DNA of 46,822 bases from Thermomucor indicae-seudaticae (GCA_000787465.1 JSYX01000256.1:1-46822); one strand, 5' to 3'. Counted from the first letter of the stretch, positions 34,649 to 46,822 are shown. The notes: generated from the letters alone by a model not told the origin. Program-made: numbers and translations.

Positions 34649-37468
34649 TCAATGAGTATGAAAGTCAGAAAAGTGCACGGATCCATATGCTGGCTGCACC
34701 GGCCCGAAGAAGGCCATCTCCCCCGTGTTGCTGGTCCAAGGAGCCAGGAGTGCTCCGTTAGATACCGAGATCGTGTTGGTTACAGGCTGTTGTTGTCTGA
34801 GCTGCTGCTGTCGCTGTTGTTGTTCGCGGTTGATTTTGCCCTGAATACGTTTGCCATAAGGCGTGTTGCGGATCGAGGGCAGCAGCGGACGAATGCATTC
34901 TACAAGCTATGATATAAAGAAATCAGAACCTCGCTGGTTCTGGCTGATGGTCTATTCTTACCTTGGCCCTTTGACTGGCTTCAGCATAATCCATCGCAGT
35001 CTGAACCACATAGTTGGCGTATGAATCTCGAAGCAGTTTTTCTAAGCGCGACTTGTTTGTCATCTCCTCAATCAAAAGCCTACGTGTCTCGGGTTCCGCG
35101 ACACGAATACACTGGGTAAAGAGGAGTCAATCACAAAGGTTTTCGCCCAAATAACGTTTCGATTACCTTCTCCATGACATTGGAACTGAACTTTTGAGAG
35201 GATAGTGAGCTAACGTGTCCAATAAAGCGCCGAATAAGACGGTCCGAGAACTGTGCATCACCCAGGTCCATGACGTATTGGACAACATAGTTCCCAAAAG
35301 GGTCCTGAACAAGGGTCAAAGCGTGATGTATGATTTCCTTGACCAGCTGTGCCTAAACCCTACATATTTAGCACCCTCTGATGCAAGGTCTCAAAGCCCA
35401 AATAGGGATTCACCTTTTGGTGTTCCGCCGAAAAATCAATGCATCGCTGTAACACACAGCATCCATGACGATGCGTCGCAACCTGGACACAATTCTCGCT
35501 CACGGCGTCGTAAATGAACTGCTTGTTCTCTGACGACAATCGCTGAAGACACCGTTGGATGACATGGTTGCCGTTCAGGTCCTTGATTAACGTCACGACG
35601 TTGGGTGCCAACGCCGCTATGACTCGGTCAATCTGAGTAACAGTCAGTTGTTGGACCAATAAAAGTGGATGTCATGCAGGATGATTTACCTGAGCAGGTA
35701 ATGATAAAAACTCAATCATCTTTTGAACAGCACGCGTCCCGTGCATATTGAGCGAGATATTCACCACATCCTCAGCCACCTGTTCAACAATCATCGTTCG
35801 TTGAGCATCCGTGCAATGTTCCATCAACTTTTGGCACAAGTAGTTTCCAAACGGATCTAAAAAAGCAAATGGTCTAAATATCTCCCATCCGAAATAAACA
35901 AACACGTAACAATACATTACCCGTCATGAGTTCTACAAAATGAGGGAACACTTCGTCAAAGATCGCATCCCGTTGATCATTTTTCTGTTCCTCCAGCTTC
36001 TTTTGCAAGAACCGGCACCCATATTGGTCCTTGCAAAGCGAGTAGAGGTCTCCAATCATATCCTCGAAACGGACAGAAGCATACTTGTCTTCGTTGTGGC
36101 GTTTTTGCAGATGATTCAAAGAAGACTTTCTCGACGGAGACGGTTCGCGACTGATCTGTGGGCTCATATAGCGCATCAGGTGCGAGAGCAGCCACGGATT
36201 TAAATGTGATCCACCGCTATTGTTGTGGGACGGCCATCCTGCAGCTGCTGTGCTGTTGACCATGGCGCTGCTGGTTGCCGCCGCTGCCGCCGCCGCAGCA
36301 GCAGCGTAGGCCGCAGACGAGTTTATGATTCCGGGATAGAACGCTGCAGGTGACAAGGAGGGTGGTAAAATAGGGGGATTGGATAGACGTGTGTTGGCCT
36401 TGTTACCCGGCAATAGATGCAAAGGAGGTGAATATGGCTGGTTGGGAGAAACGCCTACCAAGCCTGCTGCTGCAGCACCATTCTGATTGACATATTCTTC
36501 CTGCTGTATTCGCTGAGTATGCTCAAGACTGGATAGACGACGTACGGCTGCGAGGTCAGGATTCGAATAGGATGGAGTAAGCCGCCCAGGTCGTCCGCCA
36601 TTCTCAACAAGATCAAGTCTCTTGTGAGCCAGCGAGTATGGAACATCCATTGAATGCTTGCGAAAAGGAGTTGCGTGCGTGAATCCCATCTGGTCTCGGA
36701 GATTCATAGGATGCAATAACTGGTCTTGTTGTTGCTGCTGCTGCTTGTGATAGCTACTACTCCAATGGGTGGGTTGACCATTTGGCAGCTTGGTATTCGT
36801 ATTGTTTTGCTATCAAAGTAGTATCAGTACAATGCCAATGGGGGGAATGACAGATAAATTGGAATACTTGCAAGACAAGGATAGCTTTCTCGTCGGATCA
36901 AACTTGGATCAAGCGGTCGGCGCATGAAATTCGGGTCAAGCGGATTACTCGCCACACTATTATGTCTCGCTGCATCACACAGGGCGAGTAAGCAAATCGC
37001 ATTAGCTCTTCTCTTTTATATGAAGCTCACATGGTACATATCCAATGGATGACGTATCCACACTAATGTGCTCTGATGCAAATAGAAACCGGTCTGTCGC
37101 TTGAGGGGTAAACGCCGTATTGTCCGGAAAAATGCCACGCATAGATCTCGAGACAGGTCTCCTGAAAAGACAGAGAGAGAGAAAATCGTGTCAGTATGTG
37201 AGATCTTTCTCCGTTAGACCACTTACGAATCTAGGGGATGCTGTTCCGAAATGGTCAAGCTATTCAATTTCGCTATTTGGTCATCCATATCTGCCATCCA
37301 TTCCTTGTCGTTGTTACAGTCTTGTAGTGTACAGTAAGGCGATCCTCCTCCATCTGGCGAATCAATGTGTGTTTCTTCTTGCTGTCCAGCAGCAACAATC
37401 TCTTTTGATTTGTCTGCATCAATGTCTGCTGCACGGACCACTTTGCAAGACGAGAGCTGATTATCCAT
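34649..37468 (-). CDS. PUF4: Pumilio-family RNA-binding protein, PUF4 type (9 exons, 779 aa)
   Basis: Exons in coding order: 37468-37227, 37161-37031, 36969-36872, 36809-35921, 35856-35690, 35632-35414, 35352-35167, 35111-34962, 34906-34649 (780 codons). The N-terminal half is disordered with Gln and Ala runs. The eight-repeat domain covers about residues 400-720. Base-contacting motifs in order are YGCRFLQ, FGNYLCQ, HGTRAVQ, NGNHVIQ, HGCCVLQ, FGNYVVQ, FSSNVME and YANYVVQ, closing with TPYGKRIQGKI. The GCRFLQ and HGTRA(V/L)Q signatures match the yeast PUF4 group, which binds 3' UTRs and promotes decay or represses translation. Repeat 2 has NYLCQ where NYLIQ is usual. Intron 3 (36810-36871) starts GCAAGT, the only choice that keeps frame. 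Confidence 0.92.
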
Positions 37469-39361
37469 GTTTAAGAATATTACGTATTTTGCTGGTGACA
37501 GAACACAAGAAAAAGAATGATACAAGAATCGCTTAAAGGACTGGAGAGTGGAAGAAAGAAGAAGAAGAAGAAGAGAAGGGATGACAGGAAAAACAGTCTA
37601 TTTTTCTGCGAGGGGATCAACGAATATGCTTGTTGCTGCCGGATGCCACTTGATGATGCGTTTTCCCCCATTAATCATCTCCCCTTTTTCCCTCCCCAAC
37701 GTAAAGCCCACCCCCTGATGGTCACCTGCCAAGAATTGGAACAGTGATGTCGCCGGATTCAGTCAGATCTCGGCATTGAACTGGTCCATTCTTGCATCAA
37801 TAACTCATTGCTTTGCCGCGAATGATTGCCGGCAGAACACTGCATAACGCATGCAGGCAGACGGCGGCTATTGCGCGTTCCTTTTGTTCCACGACTATAT
37901 CGCGCAACGCGTGGTTAACGTGGAACAACTGCGAGGCGCAGACTGCTTTTTTACGCTGATGCACATGCACCAAACTGATTAAGGTTTTGTGCGCAAAACA
38001 CTTGTTCCTGTCGTGCTCTCTCTGTCTCTCCCTTATGGTTCTTTGTCCATCATGAGTATCTAACCCTTACGCACTCTATAGCCCGCGATTCTGCTATTAC
38101 GGCTGCCACCTTTTGCAGATCTTTAGGGAATAGGCTCGAAGCGAAATAGCTTAGATCTGCATAGGTGCCACGTACGCGTCCACGTCACGCTCCGTTTGTG
38201 TACGTACGACTGCAGTTGCCGATGAAGAATGCCTTTATGACGCGGCTATCCCGTTACCACCATGCTTTGACACTCCCAACTAACACAGATACAAAGAGAA
38301 TTACCAAGAAGCAGAACATTATGGATGGATCGTTGTAGTGTCAAACAAGTCATCAGGCAATCAACTTTATTGCAAAACTCCAAGCGACATTCCACAAGGG
38401 CCAAAACAAAGTTCGCTTCTTGCAAGAATATCATAGGCATTCGCCCTCTTCAAGGTCGTACGTTGCAAAACGTATAAGCTCCAAGCCTCTAAATGGCCGC
38501 CGGGGTTTACTATTTTGCATACACACCCGAAGCACCGATGAACGCCTAACCCAAAGGCGAATGAACTAAAAGTGCCGAAGGATCATCGAAAGACGGCAAT
38601 GCGCTCCGTGCGAGACGCCGAATTTCGCCTGTCGGAAGTCAACGTCACGTAATAACGCTACGGCTCGTCATTGCGCCTATATGCGAGCAAGCGGCTATAC
38701 GTTATCGACCTTTCACGAGCAGGCTCTATTCAGAAAACTCAAGCTTCCACGGTATATTAAACAACAACAAGCCGACGACGAGAGTTTGGTCAAGACCCTA
38801 AGCTTATCATGGGTAATTAGTGCGCCGTTTGTTTTTTCGAAAGGACTTCTGTCTGGCGCAAACTTGGCGTAAAATCGAATCTCAGCCTCGCAGACAATAG
38901 ACAGCAAACATTTGATCCCACAAAGACAGAGGCGATTGACATATTTGCGCCGGATATAAGAAAGACGCATCATCAAGTACTCTATCGGCTTTATGCTAAT
39001 TTTTCCTTTTATTGGACAAATTACGCGGATCGCTTGGAATGTCTGCTTCGCTCTTCATCGTGCATGATCACGTCAATTACTAACTAACGTACCTCAATTG
39101 TTGAGCAATAGTCTGGATTAGGGGGGATGACTAATTTGAGCATGGGTTAACGACGTATTTGCCGGGAGTCCCTGGCAATACCATCTCGGATCAAGCAAAG
39201 GCTTTTATCATCTTACAAGCACATCATCAGGCGCGATAAATGTGCATTTTGTTGAAGCTTTGTGTTACGGTGCGGACTTTTTTGGCTTCTTTCGGGCAAG
39301 TGCTTCGAATTTCCTTGTCGCTTGGACCTTAAAGAAAACCCAACATTCCCCTGCCGCCCAA
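37469..39361. other. Long divergent intergenic region, no gene seen
   Basis: 1.9 kb between the divergent PUF4 and UBE3A-like genes. A GAAGAA run (37553-37572) and T-rich tracts lie in the PUF4 leader. Near 38858 and 38950 are two short GGCGCAAA motifs in opposite orientation, similar to part of the window-end repeat, but the resemblance is short. Confidence 0.5.
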
Positions 39362-42300
39362 ATGCCGCCCACAGCACCAAAGTCATCAAACTCGACACCC
39401 GTTTGCCCGGACAATCACGATATTGAAATCAGCCGCTTTAACGACGTCGAATATTCGTGCGATTCCGCAGCAGACAACAACAGCAATCCGGGTTCTCCAA
39501 CGAGTACGTCTTCGTCAGCTGCAACAGTCGCTGCTGCTACAGCTGCTGCGTCCAGACGTCGTCCGTCTAGTCTTTCGATAAAGTCAAATGGGTCAGGGAC
39601 AGTGAAATTGTCGAAAGGAGACGCTCTTCGTAACAATAGTAGTAGTCAGAAGGAGCCTTGTTCCTTGAGTCCCGCAGCACACAACATTGTCTGCCAACAT
39701 TTCTCGTGCCAGATGAAACCATCGTCGAAACATGTGCCATTGACAACAACAACAGCATCGACATTTCACCCGCTTAACCAGACACCGAACGCTTCCGAAA
39801 CAACGACTGCAACCATGCATTCCGCAACAACAGGAACAAGTGCGCCTCTAACGGCGACTCTACCGACCCCTTTTCAGAAACAGCGGATCGACGCTCCGAT
39901 ACACAGAGTCAACAGCTCTGTAAGGATACGAAGGAAAAAGCAGCTCAAGGAAGCAAAGAACGACTACGAAGCCAAGGTCGAGCAGTATTTTCAGCAGCTT
40001 ACCGAGGGCTGCGGGCAGCGTGAGTGCACCAACCGATTTTGCGCCAGCGGTAAAGGTGAGTGGAGTCTGTAGCATGTTTTACTGGCTTTGGTTAACTCAT
40101 TGGGGATGTATAGGAGGTATTCGCAATCTGCATCCACAGGCTGCATTGATCATGGCGATCCAGCTCGCTTCCAAGTCAGATAATCGTCTCTGCAGCAAGC
40201 ACAAAGGATCCAGTTCTTCTTGTCTTCCTGATCCATCGTCCGAATTCATATCATCCGCTGCTGCTACGGCTCATGCCCTTAGACGACTTGAGGATGGCTC
40301 TTTCGACCAGGACCAGCGACCCAAGCCTTTTCTGCAATCCCTGTTTTCTTCCTCGACATTCCTGTCTTTATTCGGAATACACAAAGACGAGGACGAGTCA
40401 ACGCGAGGAAAGGAACGGCGTACGAGTCATCATCATCGGCGATCTGCTTGTCAAAAGAGGAACACTGCGGGACATGGTGAGTGTACAGATCAACCGTGGG
40501 GCTTTTAGACATGTTCTCATATGGGCTATGTTGGAAGGTCTGCGGTACCAGCCGTGTGGAGGTAATATGTTACCGGGTTTTGAGAGCCCAGCCTTTCGAG
40601 GTGTCCTCGGGATCATGAGACCAGCTGCATCCACCAACATAGTAGGACATACGCCCGCTGCTGCAAGTACTAAGAAGGACATGGAACGTGACAAGGAGGT
40701 CGATGAGAGCTTTTATTATCAACTGGATAGCTCAGACTCATCATCCACTTGTTCGATCACATCGGCAACCTCGAGACTGACGTTGGACAGCAGTGACGAC
40801 TCTGATACAAACGACGAGAGCACACTGTTCGCTATTCGTCCGACAGCAATTAGTGCGGCCGTAGGAGTGCAGAAAGTTCAGGCGTTATTGGCGTCGGATG
40901 GTCTGCTGCGTCGATGGTGTCGTTCCGTTTTTCAGAACTGGGAGGGAATAGGAAACAGCTTTCTTTCTCAACCGCGACATTTAAAGGCTCTGCGCGAGAG
41001 AGTTGAACTGGTCGATCAAAACGAGTTATCGGAATTCTTCGAGGCCATACTCTCTATACCCAAGGACAAATCGACAAAAATAATGAACCTCGTGGCAGAA
41101 AGTCTAGAGACTTTGCTGGATAGAATGTCAATGAATGCGGATTCCATGACTGATATTGTTGACTTGGAAGGAGCGGACGCTGATGATCAAGTCAAAAGAA
41201 CAATAATCGAATGGTGTCGAACTTTGCTTTGCGTAGCGGAATGGATCCGCTTAAAGGAGGAGCAGCAAAAGAAGGAACGACAACAGCAACAGCAGCAGGC
41301 GTCACGTCCAGAACCCGTTGAAGATGCGTTTCCATTCCCGGAAGATCCCTTTGCACAGAACCCCGCGAAGGAAGAGCCTAGCATCGACGCAACGCCCATG
41401 GACAGCGAGTCGATTATCTTGACGCACAAGTTGATACAGGTGACAAGCAAAATCGCATCTCGTCGGAACTGCTTGATCCGGAGAGTGCTCAAGCAGATGC
41501 TTGCAACGTATGTACTACCCTGCTGGATAAATGTTATCGAGCGATGGATGACCATACTAAATGGTGGAACTGTAGTATAGATGCGCAACGCATGTCACAG
41601 CTTGTAGCACATATGCTGCGTTATCTGTTGGATCATTTCCACACCGGGCCTTATAAGCATGGAGAACAAGATACAATGGTGATGACTACCAAATGTTTAG
41701 AGCTGCTATGTAAGTATAAGCCTGAGTGCATGGTAAAGTCCATCTTTTGCTTACAACAGTCTACTACGGAATAGATCAAGCCAACATCAGTACACCTTCT
41801 GCGCCTATCATACCAGTGGATGAATTCTGCAGCGAAGAGTTGTGTAAAAAGCTAAACATCAAGGACGAGTATCGGATATGGAAACGCGTGCTGCAGCATG
41901 GAGAAGGGCGTCACTCTGTGTCTGCCATCGCAGCGGGTACTAATACTTCGCGGTCGTCAACCTCTGGAAGCCACGATAGCTCTACGACGGCAGCAGTTCG
42001 TCGATACTACGGACTAAGTGAGCAGCAGCGGCGGACGCGTCTATTCCTCACGACCACTACAGCTTCCATTCTTCTTCCTTATCCATTTGCCAACGAGTAC
42101 CAGTTCTCTTGGTTCAGTTATCCATTCCTTTTACCAGCTTCTGTAAAGCGGAAAATCCTGCAGATGGATGCCATGTCGCAAATGACAGTGGAATACGAGG
42201 ATGCCTGTGTCAACCATACTCTGGTAGTCCATGCGCAACGGCTGTTATCCGATGCGCCGCGAATGGTTCGTAATCTGGAGACCAACCTGAAAAGCGCGAC

Positions 42301-43540
42301 GTGCCCTTACTTGTTGCTTGAGATCCGGCGCGAGCATTTCCTTGAAGATGCGTTCCACGAGCTGTCTCGGAAATGGGCCGACCTAAAGAAGCCGCTGAAA
42401 GTCAAATTTATCAACGGCGGAGAAGAGGGCATGGACCAAGGAGGTGTTCAAAAGGAGTTCTTTGGCGAACTGTTTGAGAAGCTGGCTGCGCGGGAGACTG
42501 GACTTTTTGAAGTGGATCGTGAGACGAGGCTTTGCTGGATTCGGCCATCGATGGATCCAGATATCCGGTCGTATGAGTTGACGGGTGTGCTGATGGGACT
42601 GGCAGTGTACAATGGGGTCATCATGAACCTGCAGTTTCCTCGGGCACTCTGGAAAGTGCTTGTGCTGCCGAGTGAGGCTGTCATTGATGATTTGGCTCTT
42701 CGTCGAAAGGAATTATTTAGCTTGCATGATCTGTACGACGGGTGGCCGACCCTGGCGAGTGGGCTGCAGCAGCTTTTGGACTGGCCTGAAGAAGTAGAAG
42801 ACGTGTTTTGCCGAAACTATGAGATTTCCTATGAAATCTTTGGACAAGGCGTTGTGACGATACCGCTGATAAAGAACGGCAGCGATATTCCGGTGACGAA
42901 CGAAAACCGCGAAGCGTTCGTGCGCGATTATTGTACCTACTTTATATACCAAGCACAGCGTGACCAGATCCTGGCGATACGTCGTGGGATGTGGAGCGTG
43001 ATTGGCGGACACGGGATGGAGCTGTGTACGGCGGACGTCTTGGAGGTGGTTGCATGTGGCCAGCGAGAAGGTCCTGGCAGCATGGATCTTGATCTGACGG
43101 AATTGGAGCAAGTTGCAGAGTATGATGACGGATACCATGCCGATCACCCTCTTATCAGGTAAACTGACACTTTCTCTCTCTCTATCTTTGTTGAACGATA
43201 ACTTACGCTATTGTAGGCAATTCTGGTTTATTGTACACAATAATATGACACCCAGCCAGAGAAAGAAGCTCTTGCTGTTTGTCACTGCTAGTGATCGGGT
43301 GCCAGTAGGAGGTCTGAAAGAGCTGACGTTCGTCATACAGCGAAACGGGCCCGATAGCGACCGGTAAGTCCTCTACAATCTGTCCGCCACCGATCATAAT
43401 TAACTTTCCCAAAATACAGGTTACCTACGGCGCTAACTTGCTTCAGCCGGCTGTTATTGCCGGAATATAGTTCAGCTGATAAGCTGCGAGAACGGTTAAT
43501 TACTGCCATAGAAAATGCCAAAGGCTTCGGCCTTGTATAG
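39362..43540 (+). CDS. UBE3A: UBE3A-like HECT ubiquitin ligase with AZUL zinc finger (7 exons, 1275 aa)
   Basis: Exons are 39362-40055, 40114-40476, 40538-41507, 41576-41709, 41760-43158, 43217-43363, 43420-43540 (1276 codons). The acceptor at 40537 is the least certain. After a disordered Ser/Thr-rich N terminus, an AZUL finger (about 205-260) shows [20 protein letters not shown] and SDNRLC, with the four zinc Cys; in human UBE3A this module docks on the proteasome subunit Rpn10. The HECT domain is about 870-1275: [22 protein letters not shown] in two steps, [15 protein letters not shown], and [14 protein letters not shown] with the thioester Cys near residue 1243, 32 residues from the end as usual. 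The middle has Gln and Asp/Ser-rich inserts, making it much longer than human UBE3A (about 870 aa). Yeast HUL4 lacks the AZUL finger. Confidence 0.9.
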
Positions 43541-43718
43541 AAACCCCACCATATATCCAACAATTTTTGCATTTTTGCACTTTGCATCTCTCTCTTTTGC
43601 TTTTCCTTTGTTTATTAGCAATCATCAAGATGGATGAACAAGAAAGTGATGAGCAGAAAGAGAGCAGGAGAATGCTGAGAGTGAGGTAAAGGATGCAGAA
43701 GTGGCTTGTCATTATTAA

Positions 43719-45131
43719 TTAATGTAAGATGCGTTTTACGAGGCTGAGGGTGGTTGGATCTACAGTCTTGTAACTGCAGGGCGTGATCATGGCGGACAGA
43801 AGGCTATGTATTTCATGTTGTTTGTAGGGTGTCTGGCGCAACTGGGTGTTGACTAGTAATGGTCGCAAGACGCGCAGGTATGCATCACGGAGCTGTGATA
43901 AAAAAGATCAGTTATTGTTTCCAAGGAGATTTCGTTTGCATAGACTTACGGCTACCGCTTCGCGCTCTTCTTCACCCAGATTGCACATTTCTCGCAAGAT
44001 GATATCGACCAGGACGTATAGATCGTTTGTATAAAAGTACTCGTAGAGTTTCGGATGTGTGAAGATACCGTAAAGGAGTTTGAGTATAAGTAATTTTGTG
44101 CATGCGTCATCTATTGCAAGTGTGTGAGTTCGTATTCCAACTTGCCTTCTAATACATTCATTACCTGATCGATTGAGCATAAAAATCAGATTGGCGCTAA
44201 ATGTATTGGTTGTCCCGATCCTTTCCTTGAGCACGTTCAAGACCACGTTCGGTTGCTGACTTTGTTTATCGATGACCGGTGCCATCATAAACTGTTCATT
44301 GAGTACGAGAACAAGTCGGATGATGTCATAGTTAAAGGTTTCGTCTTCGTCGCTCACGGTGGACTCCACAGTGTCGAACAAGAGATTGATAAAGGACGGG
44401 AATATACTGGCTAAATATAAATCAGGAGATGGGAACCCCTTTCTCATTCTATCTATCACACGTACCAAGATCGGGCGCTTTCAGTTTGCTCACTTTGCAC
44501 ATCTCGTAACCAAGCACGACAGAGACTTCCATCAGCTTATGGCCGCCCAACGACGACTCGATTTCTCGCATGATCTTTTGAAACAACCGGTTTTGCTTCT
44601 TGTGACGAGCATCGGACACGATATACCTCATCCATCGGGCGTCCTCTCGACCGGCGTGTACAAGTAGTGAGTAGGCAACGCGGAGATCATGTGGATCAGA
44701 TGTTGCTAGTGCGTGAGAGTGTAAAATATGGCTGAGTATGGTCGTGCTATGTTCAAGAAACATGCGCGAGTCGATGAGCTTGTAAGCTACTTGGGCTATT
44801 TCATGAGGTGCGCTGCAAAAGTCATCTATCGCTGAGTTGTGAGCTACGAAGGGGGTGTGTGCAGAACGTGCAGTGAAAATACAAATTCAGCGATTTTACC
44901 TACCCTGGAAACGGACCACGAACCGGATATATCGAGTCGCTGTTCGCTTCACATCTTGTTCGTCACTACAAGGATACCGAAGAATATCGTCTAGCTCTGT
45001 TATTAACATCCACGTTTGAGTCAGGAAAATTTCCAATGAAACCTGTTAAGACATGTATCTTTTTTCTTTTCTTTACCAGCATGGAAACTCGTAACGTCGT
45101 CGAAGTAATAGTCAATAGCATCAAAGTCCAT
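43719..45131 (-). CDS. LDB17: LDB17/SPIN90 family actin regulator (6 exons, 368 aa)
   Basis: Exons in coding order: 45131-45096, 45042-44900, 44812-44466, 44410-44165, 44110-43950, 43892-43719 (369 codons). The first donor (GTTACG) is weak, so the first 12 residues are less sure. The conserved leucine-rich armadillo-like domain is shown by YDIIRLVLVLNEQFM, SANLIFMLNRS, KLLILKLLYGIF, YEYFYTNDLYVLVDIILRE and AYLRVLRPLLVNTQL. SPIN90/Ldb17 proteins bind Arp2/3 and start linear actin filaments; in yeast Ldb17 acts at endocytic sites. The intron 44111-44164 is an exact multiple of three without stop, so reading through it would add 18 residues inside the domain. It is convergent with the UBE3A-like gene and divergent from SUR2. 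Confidence 0.9.
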
Positions 45132-45364
45132 TTGACTCTCGCTGAAAAATAAAAATTCCCCGGGTGTTGGCAATCGTGGCTTACTGAAAACCACGAATGC
45201 TCCAAGCAGATCGCAACAACAAAACGAAAAGAAAGAAGAAGAATAGGCCCGATTTTAGGAAACCCGAGCAAAGGCAAATCATGCTTTTCAAAGTCAGATA
45301 CCGAAAATAGAGTGTGGGCCTTACTGCCAAAATAAGCTTCTTTGCTACCCTGACTTTGCGAGCA

Positions 45365-46450
45365 ATGAATGCCACCAGCAATTTCTTTGCGTCATTACGA
45401 CTGCCAACAGCAGCTTCGTATGACTTTTGGTCAGACGAAGTCATGTCGGTGTGGGTGCCTGTCGTGGCCTACTGGGCGTACAGTCTCGCTTTCCACTTTC
45501 TGATGAAGGCACAACTTCCGTTCTTTGAAAAGTACCGGATTCACACTGTGGAGGATATGACGAACCGCAACCGCGTCAGTCTGTCTCGAGTCCTGGTCAT
45601 GGTCAGCCTTCAGCAGCTCATCCAGGTCATCCTCGGACTTTTGGTCATCACACCCAAGGATCCTGTCCTCTTGGCACTCAAAGAGCAAGCCACCTTGCGT
45701 CGTCTCGAGAATATAGTCGGCAGTATGGCATCTTTTTTCATCGAGGATACCGCGGTGATATCCGATTTGGGCGCTTGTTTCCTCTATTATATTGCTCGAC
45801 CTGTAGCGCAGTTCTTGGCTGGCATGTAAGTGTACGTAGGATCGGTGATCTTGGCATTCACTCACTGTATTGTTCTTATTAGGGTGATCATGGATACACA
45901 TCAGTACTTTTTGCACCGTCTATTCCATTTAAACAAGTTTCTTTACAAGCACATACACTCACATCACCATCGACTCTATGTCCCGTACGCCTTTGGTGCC
46001 CTTTACAATCACCCTGTCGAAGGATTCCTTTTGGATACCCTCGGTGCTGCCCTCTCTTTCGAGCTGACAGGCATGTCACCTCGTCTTGCCATGATCTTTT
46101 TCAGCTTTTCAAACATGAAGACAGGTACATATTTATTATCGATGACTATATAAGGAAAACAGACAGTTAACTCTGTTGTTGTATGACAGTGGATGACCAC
46201 TGCGGCTATGCACTTCCTTGGGATCCATTGCAATTCCTGTTCGGTAACAATGTTGTCTAGTAAGTTTTAAGGATCTGTTCTCCGTGGGGCCCCAGTTATC
46301 TGATCATCCATTCATTCCAGCCATGATATTCATCACCAGCCATACGGTATCAAAAAGAACTTTTCACAACCTTATTTTACATTTTGGGATTGGTTGCTGG
46401 ATACCAAATATGTCACGCCTGTTGAGAAGAAGTCTGCCAAGGCCGACTAA
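45365..46450 (+). CDS. SUR2: Sphinganine C4-hydroxylase SUR2 (4 exons, 300 aa)
   Basis: Exons are 45365-45825, 45883-46124, 46190-46259 and 46321-46450 (301 codons). This ER membrane di-iron enzyme of the fatty acid hydroxylase superfamily makes phytosphingosine from dihydrosphingosine. The histidine motifs are all present: DTHQYFLHR, HSHHHRLYVPYAFGALYNHP and YHDIHHQ, together with VDDHCGYALPWDP. The N-terminal half has hydrophobic segments (VPVVAYWAYSLAFHFLM; LVMVSLQQLIQVILGLLVI). The C terminus ends KKSAKAD, lacking a strict KKxx retention signal. The start codon lies 233 bases from that of the divergent LDB17 gene, so the two share a promoter region. Confidence 0.93.
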
Positions 46451-46701
46451 GAGGTTTTTCTTCTGATATCTAATTTTCTGCTTTCTGTTAATCTTGTATT
46501 AGCTTCTCTAACTGATAGTATCTCCCCCACCCTGTTGTATTCCAGTTACATTAATATATCTAGCTATATAAAATTGCATTATTTGACATGTGCTGATAAA
46601 CTGATAAAAGTTCTGTATACCATTGTCAATGGGTAGTACTGGAGTAAATTTCTTGATTTAGGTGGTATTATTGCAAGTACTTGGCAGAAGCTCCATAGCT
46701 T
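46451..46701. other. Intergenic, 3' of SUR2
   Basis: AT-rich stretch with no gene. It leads into the right-end repeat. Confidence 0.6.
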
Positions 46702-46786
46702 GGATGGCGGAAACGTGGTTTTTGAATAACTTTTCCGTTGTAGTGTTTGCGTCAAGTTAAAAGTGAAATTTGCGCCATGCTTTAAC
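46702..46786 (-). repeat. Right copy of the dispersed inverted repeat
   Basis: Reverse complement of this segment aligns with bases 1-85: the same GTTAAAGCATGG... 20-mer, a GACGCAAA block, and GTTATTCAAAAACCA. Outside it, 46787-46822 continues for 36 bases to a tip that reads CAGGGCAAATG on the minus strand, a plausible transposon terminus. Confidence 0.75.
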
Positions 46787-46822
46787 AAGGATTTACGGTG
46801 AAATTGAAACACATTTGCCCTG

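Noticed and set aside
38855..38960. GGCGCAAA motifs in opposite orientation resembling the window-end repeat
   Set aside because: Only about 10 bases match on each side and flanking sequence diverges, so chance is possible.

Overview
The window looks like nuclear DNA of an early-diverging filamentous fungus, most likely Mucoromycota. Sixteen genes can be modelled in full, almost all split by 44-70 bp introns, and spliced lengths come out as whole codons. The gene set mixes general fungal genes (SUR2, PUF4, LDB17, OPI10, a MAK32-type PfkB protein, an M28 aminopeptidase) with genes I know mainly from animals and absent from budding yeast: a NELF-A-like protein, a phosphorylase kinase regulatory subunit, and an AZUL-HECT (UBE3A-type) ubiquitin ligase. 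About sixty introns were placed; three begin with GC (GCAAGT) instead of GT.

Layout. 1-9.3 kb is gene-poor and repeat-rich: a partial inverted repeat at base 1 that recurs at the other end of the window, a possible multi-exon membrane-protein gene on the minus strand (0.6-2.05 kb), two short elements with CACT...AGTG ends, and a 74-bp minisatellite. 9.4-22.9 kb is gene-dense: NELF-A-like(+), PfkB/MAK32-like(+), small secreted protein(+), phosphorylase kinase regulatory subunit(-), NSUN4-like methyltransferase(+), OPI10/Hikeshi(+), M28 leucine aminopeptidase(-). 22.9-26.9 kb is gene-poor, with scattered coding-like but interrupted minus-strand segments and several palindromes. 26.9-46.45 kb is gene-dense again: double HMG-box protein(+), WDR89-like(+), possible KAR9-like coiled-coil protein(-), an unidentified small protein(-), a Tc1/mariner relic, a MAPR cytochrome-b5-like protein(-), PUF4(-), UBE3A-like HECT ligase(+), LDB17/SPIN90(-) and SUR2(+).

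These are unlinked housekeeping and regulatory genes rather than an operon or a pathway cluster. Themes are transcription and RNA control (NELF-A-like, HMG, PUF4, NSUN4), actin and microtubule organisation (LDB17, KAR9-like), sterol/sphingolipid or heme functions (SUR2, MAPR), glycogen control (phosphorylase kinase) and protein quality control (UBE3A-like, Hikeshi). I found no rRNA, tRNA or CRISPR array. The inverted repeats at both window ends most likely mark dispersed transposon copies where an assembly stops, although a very large TIR-bounded element cannot be excluded from this sequence alone.
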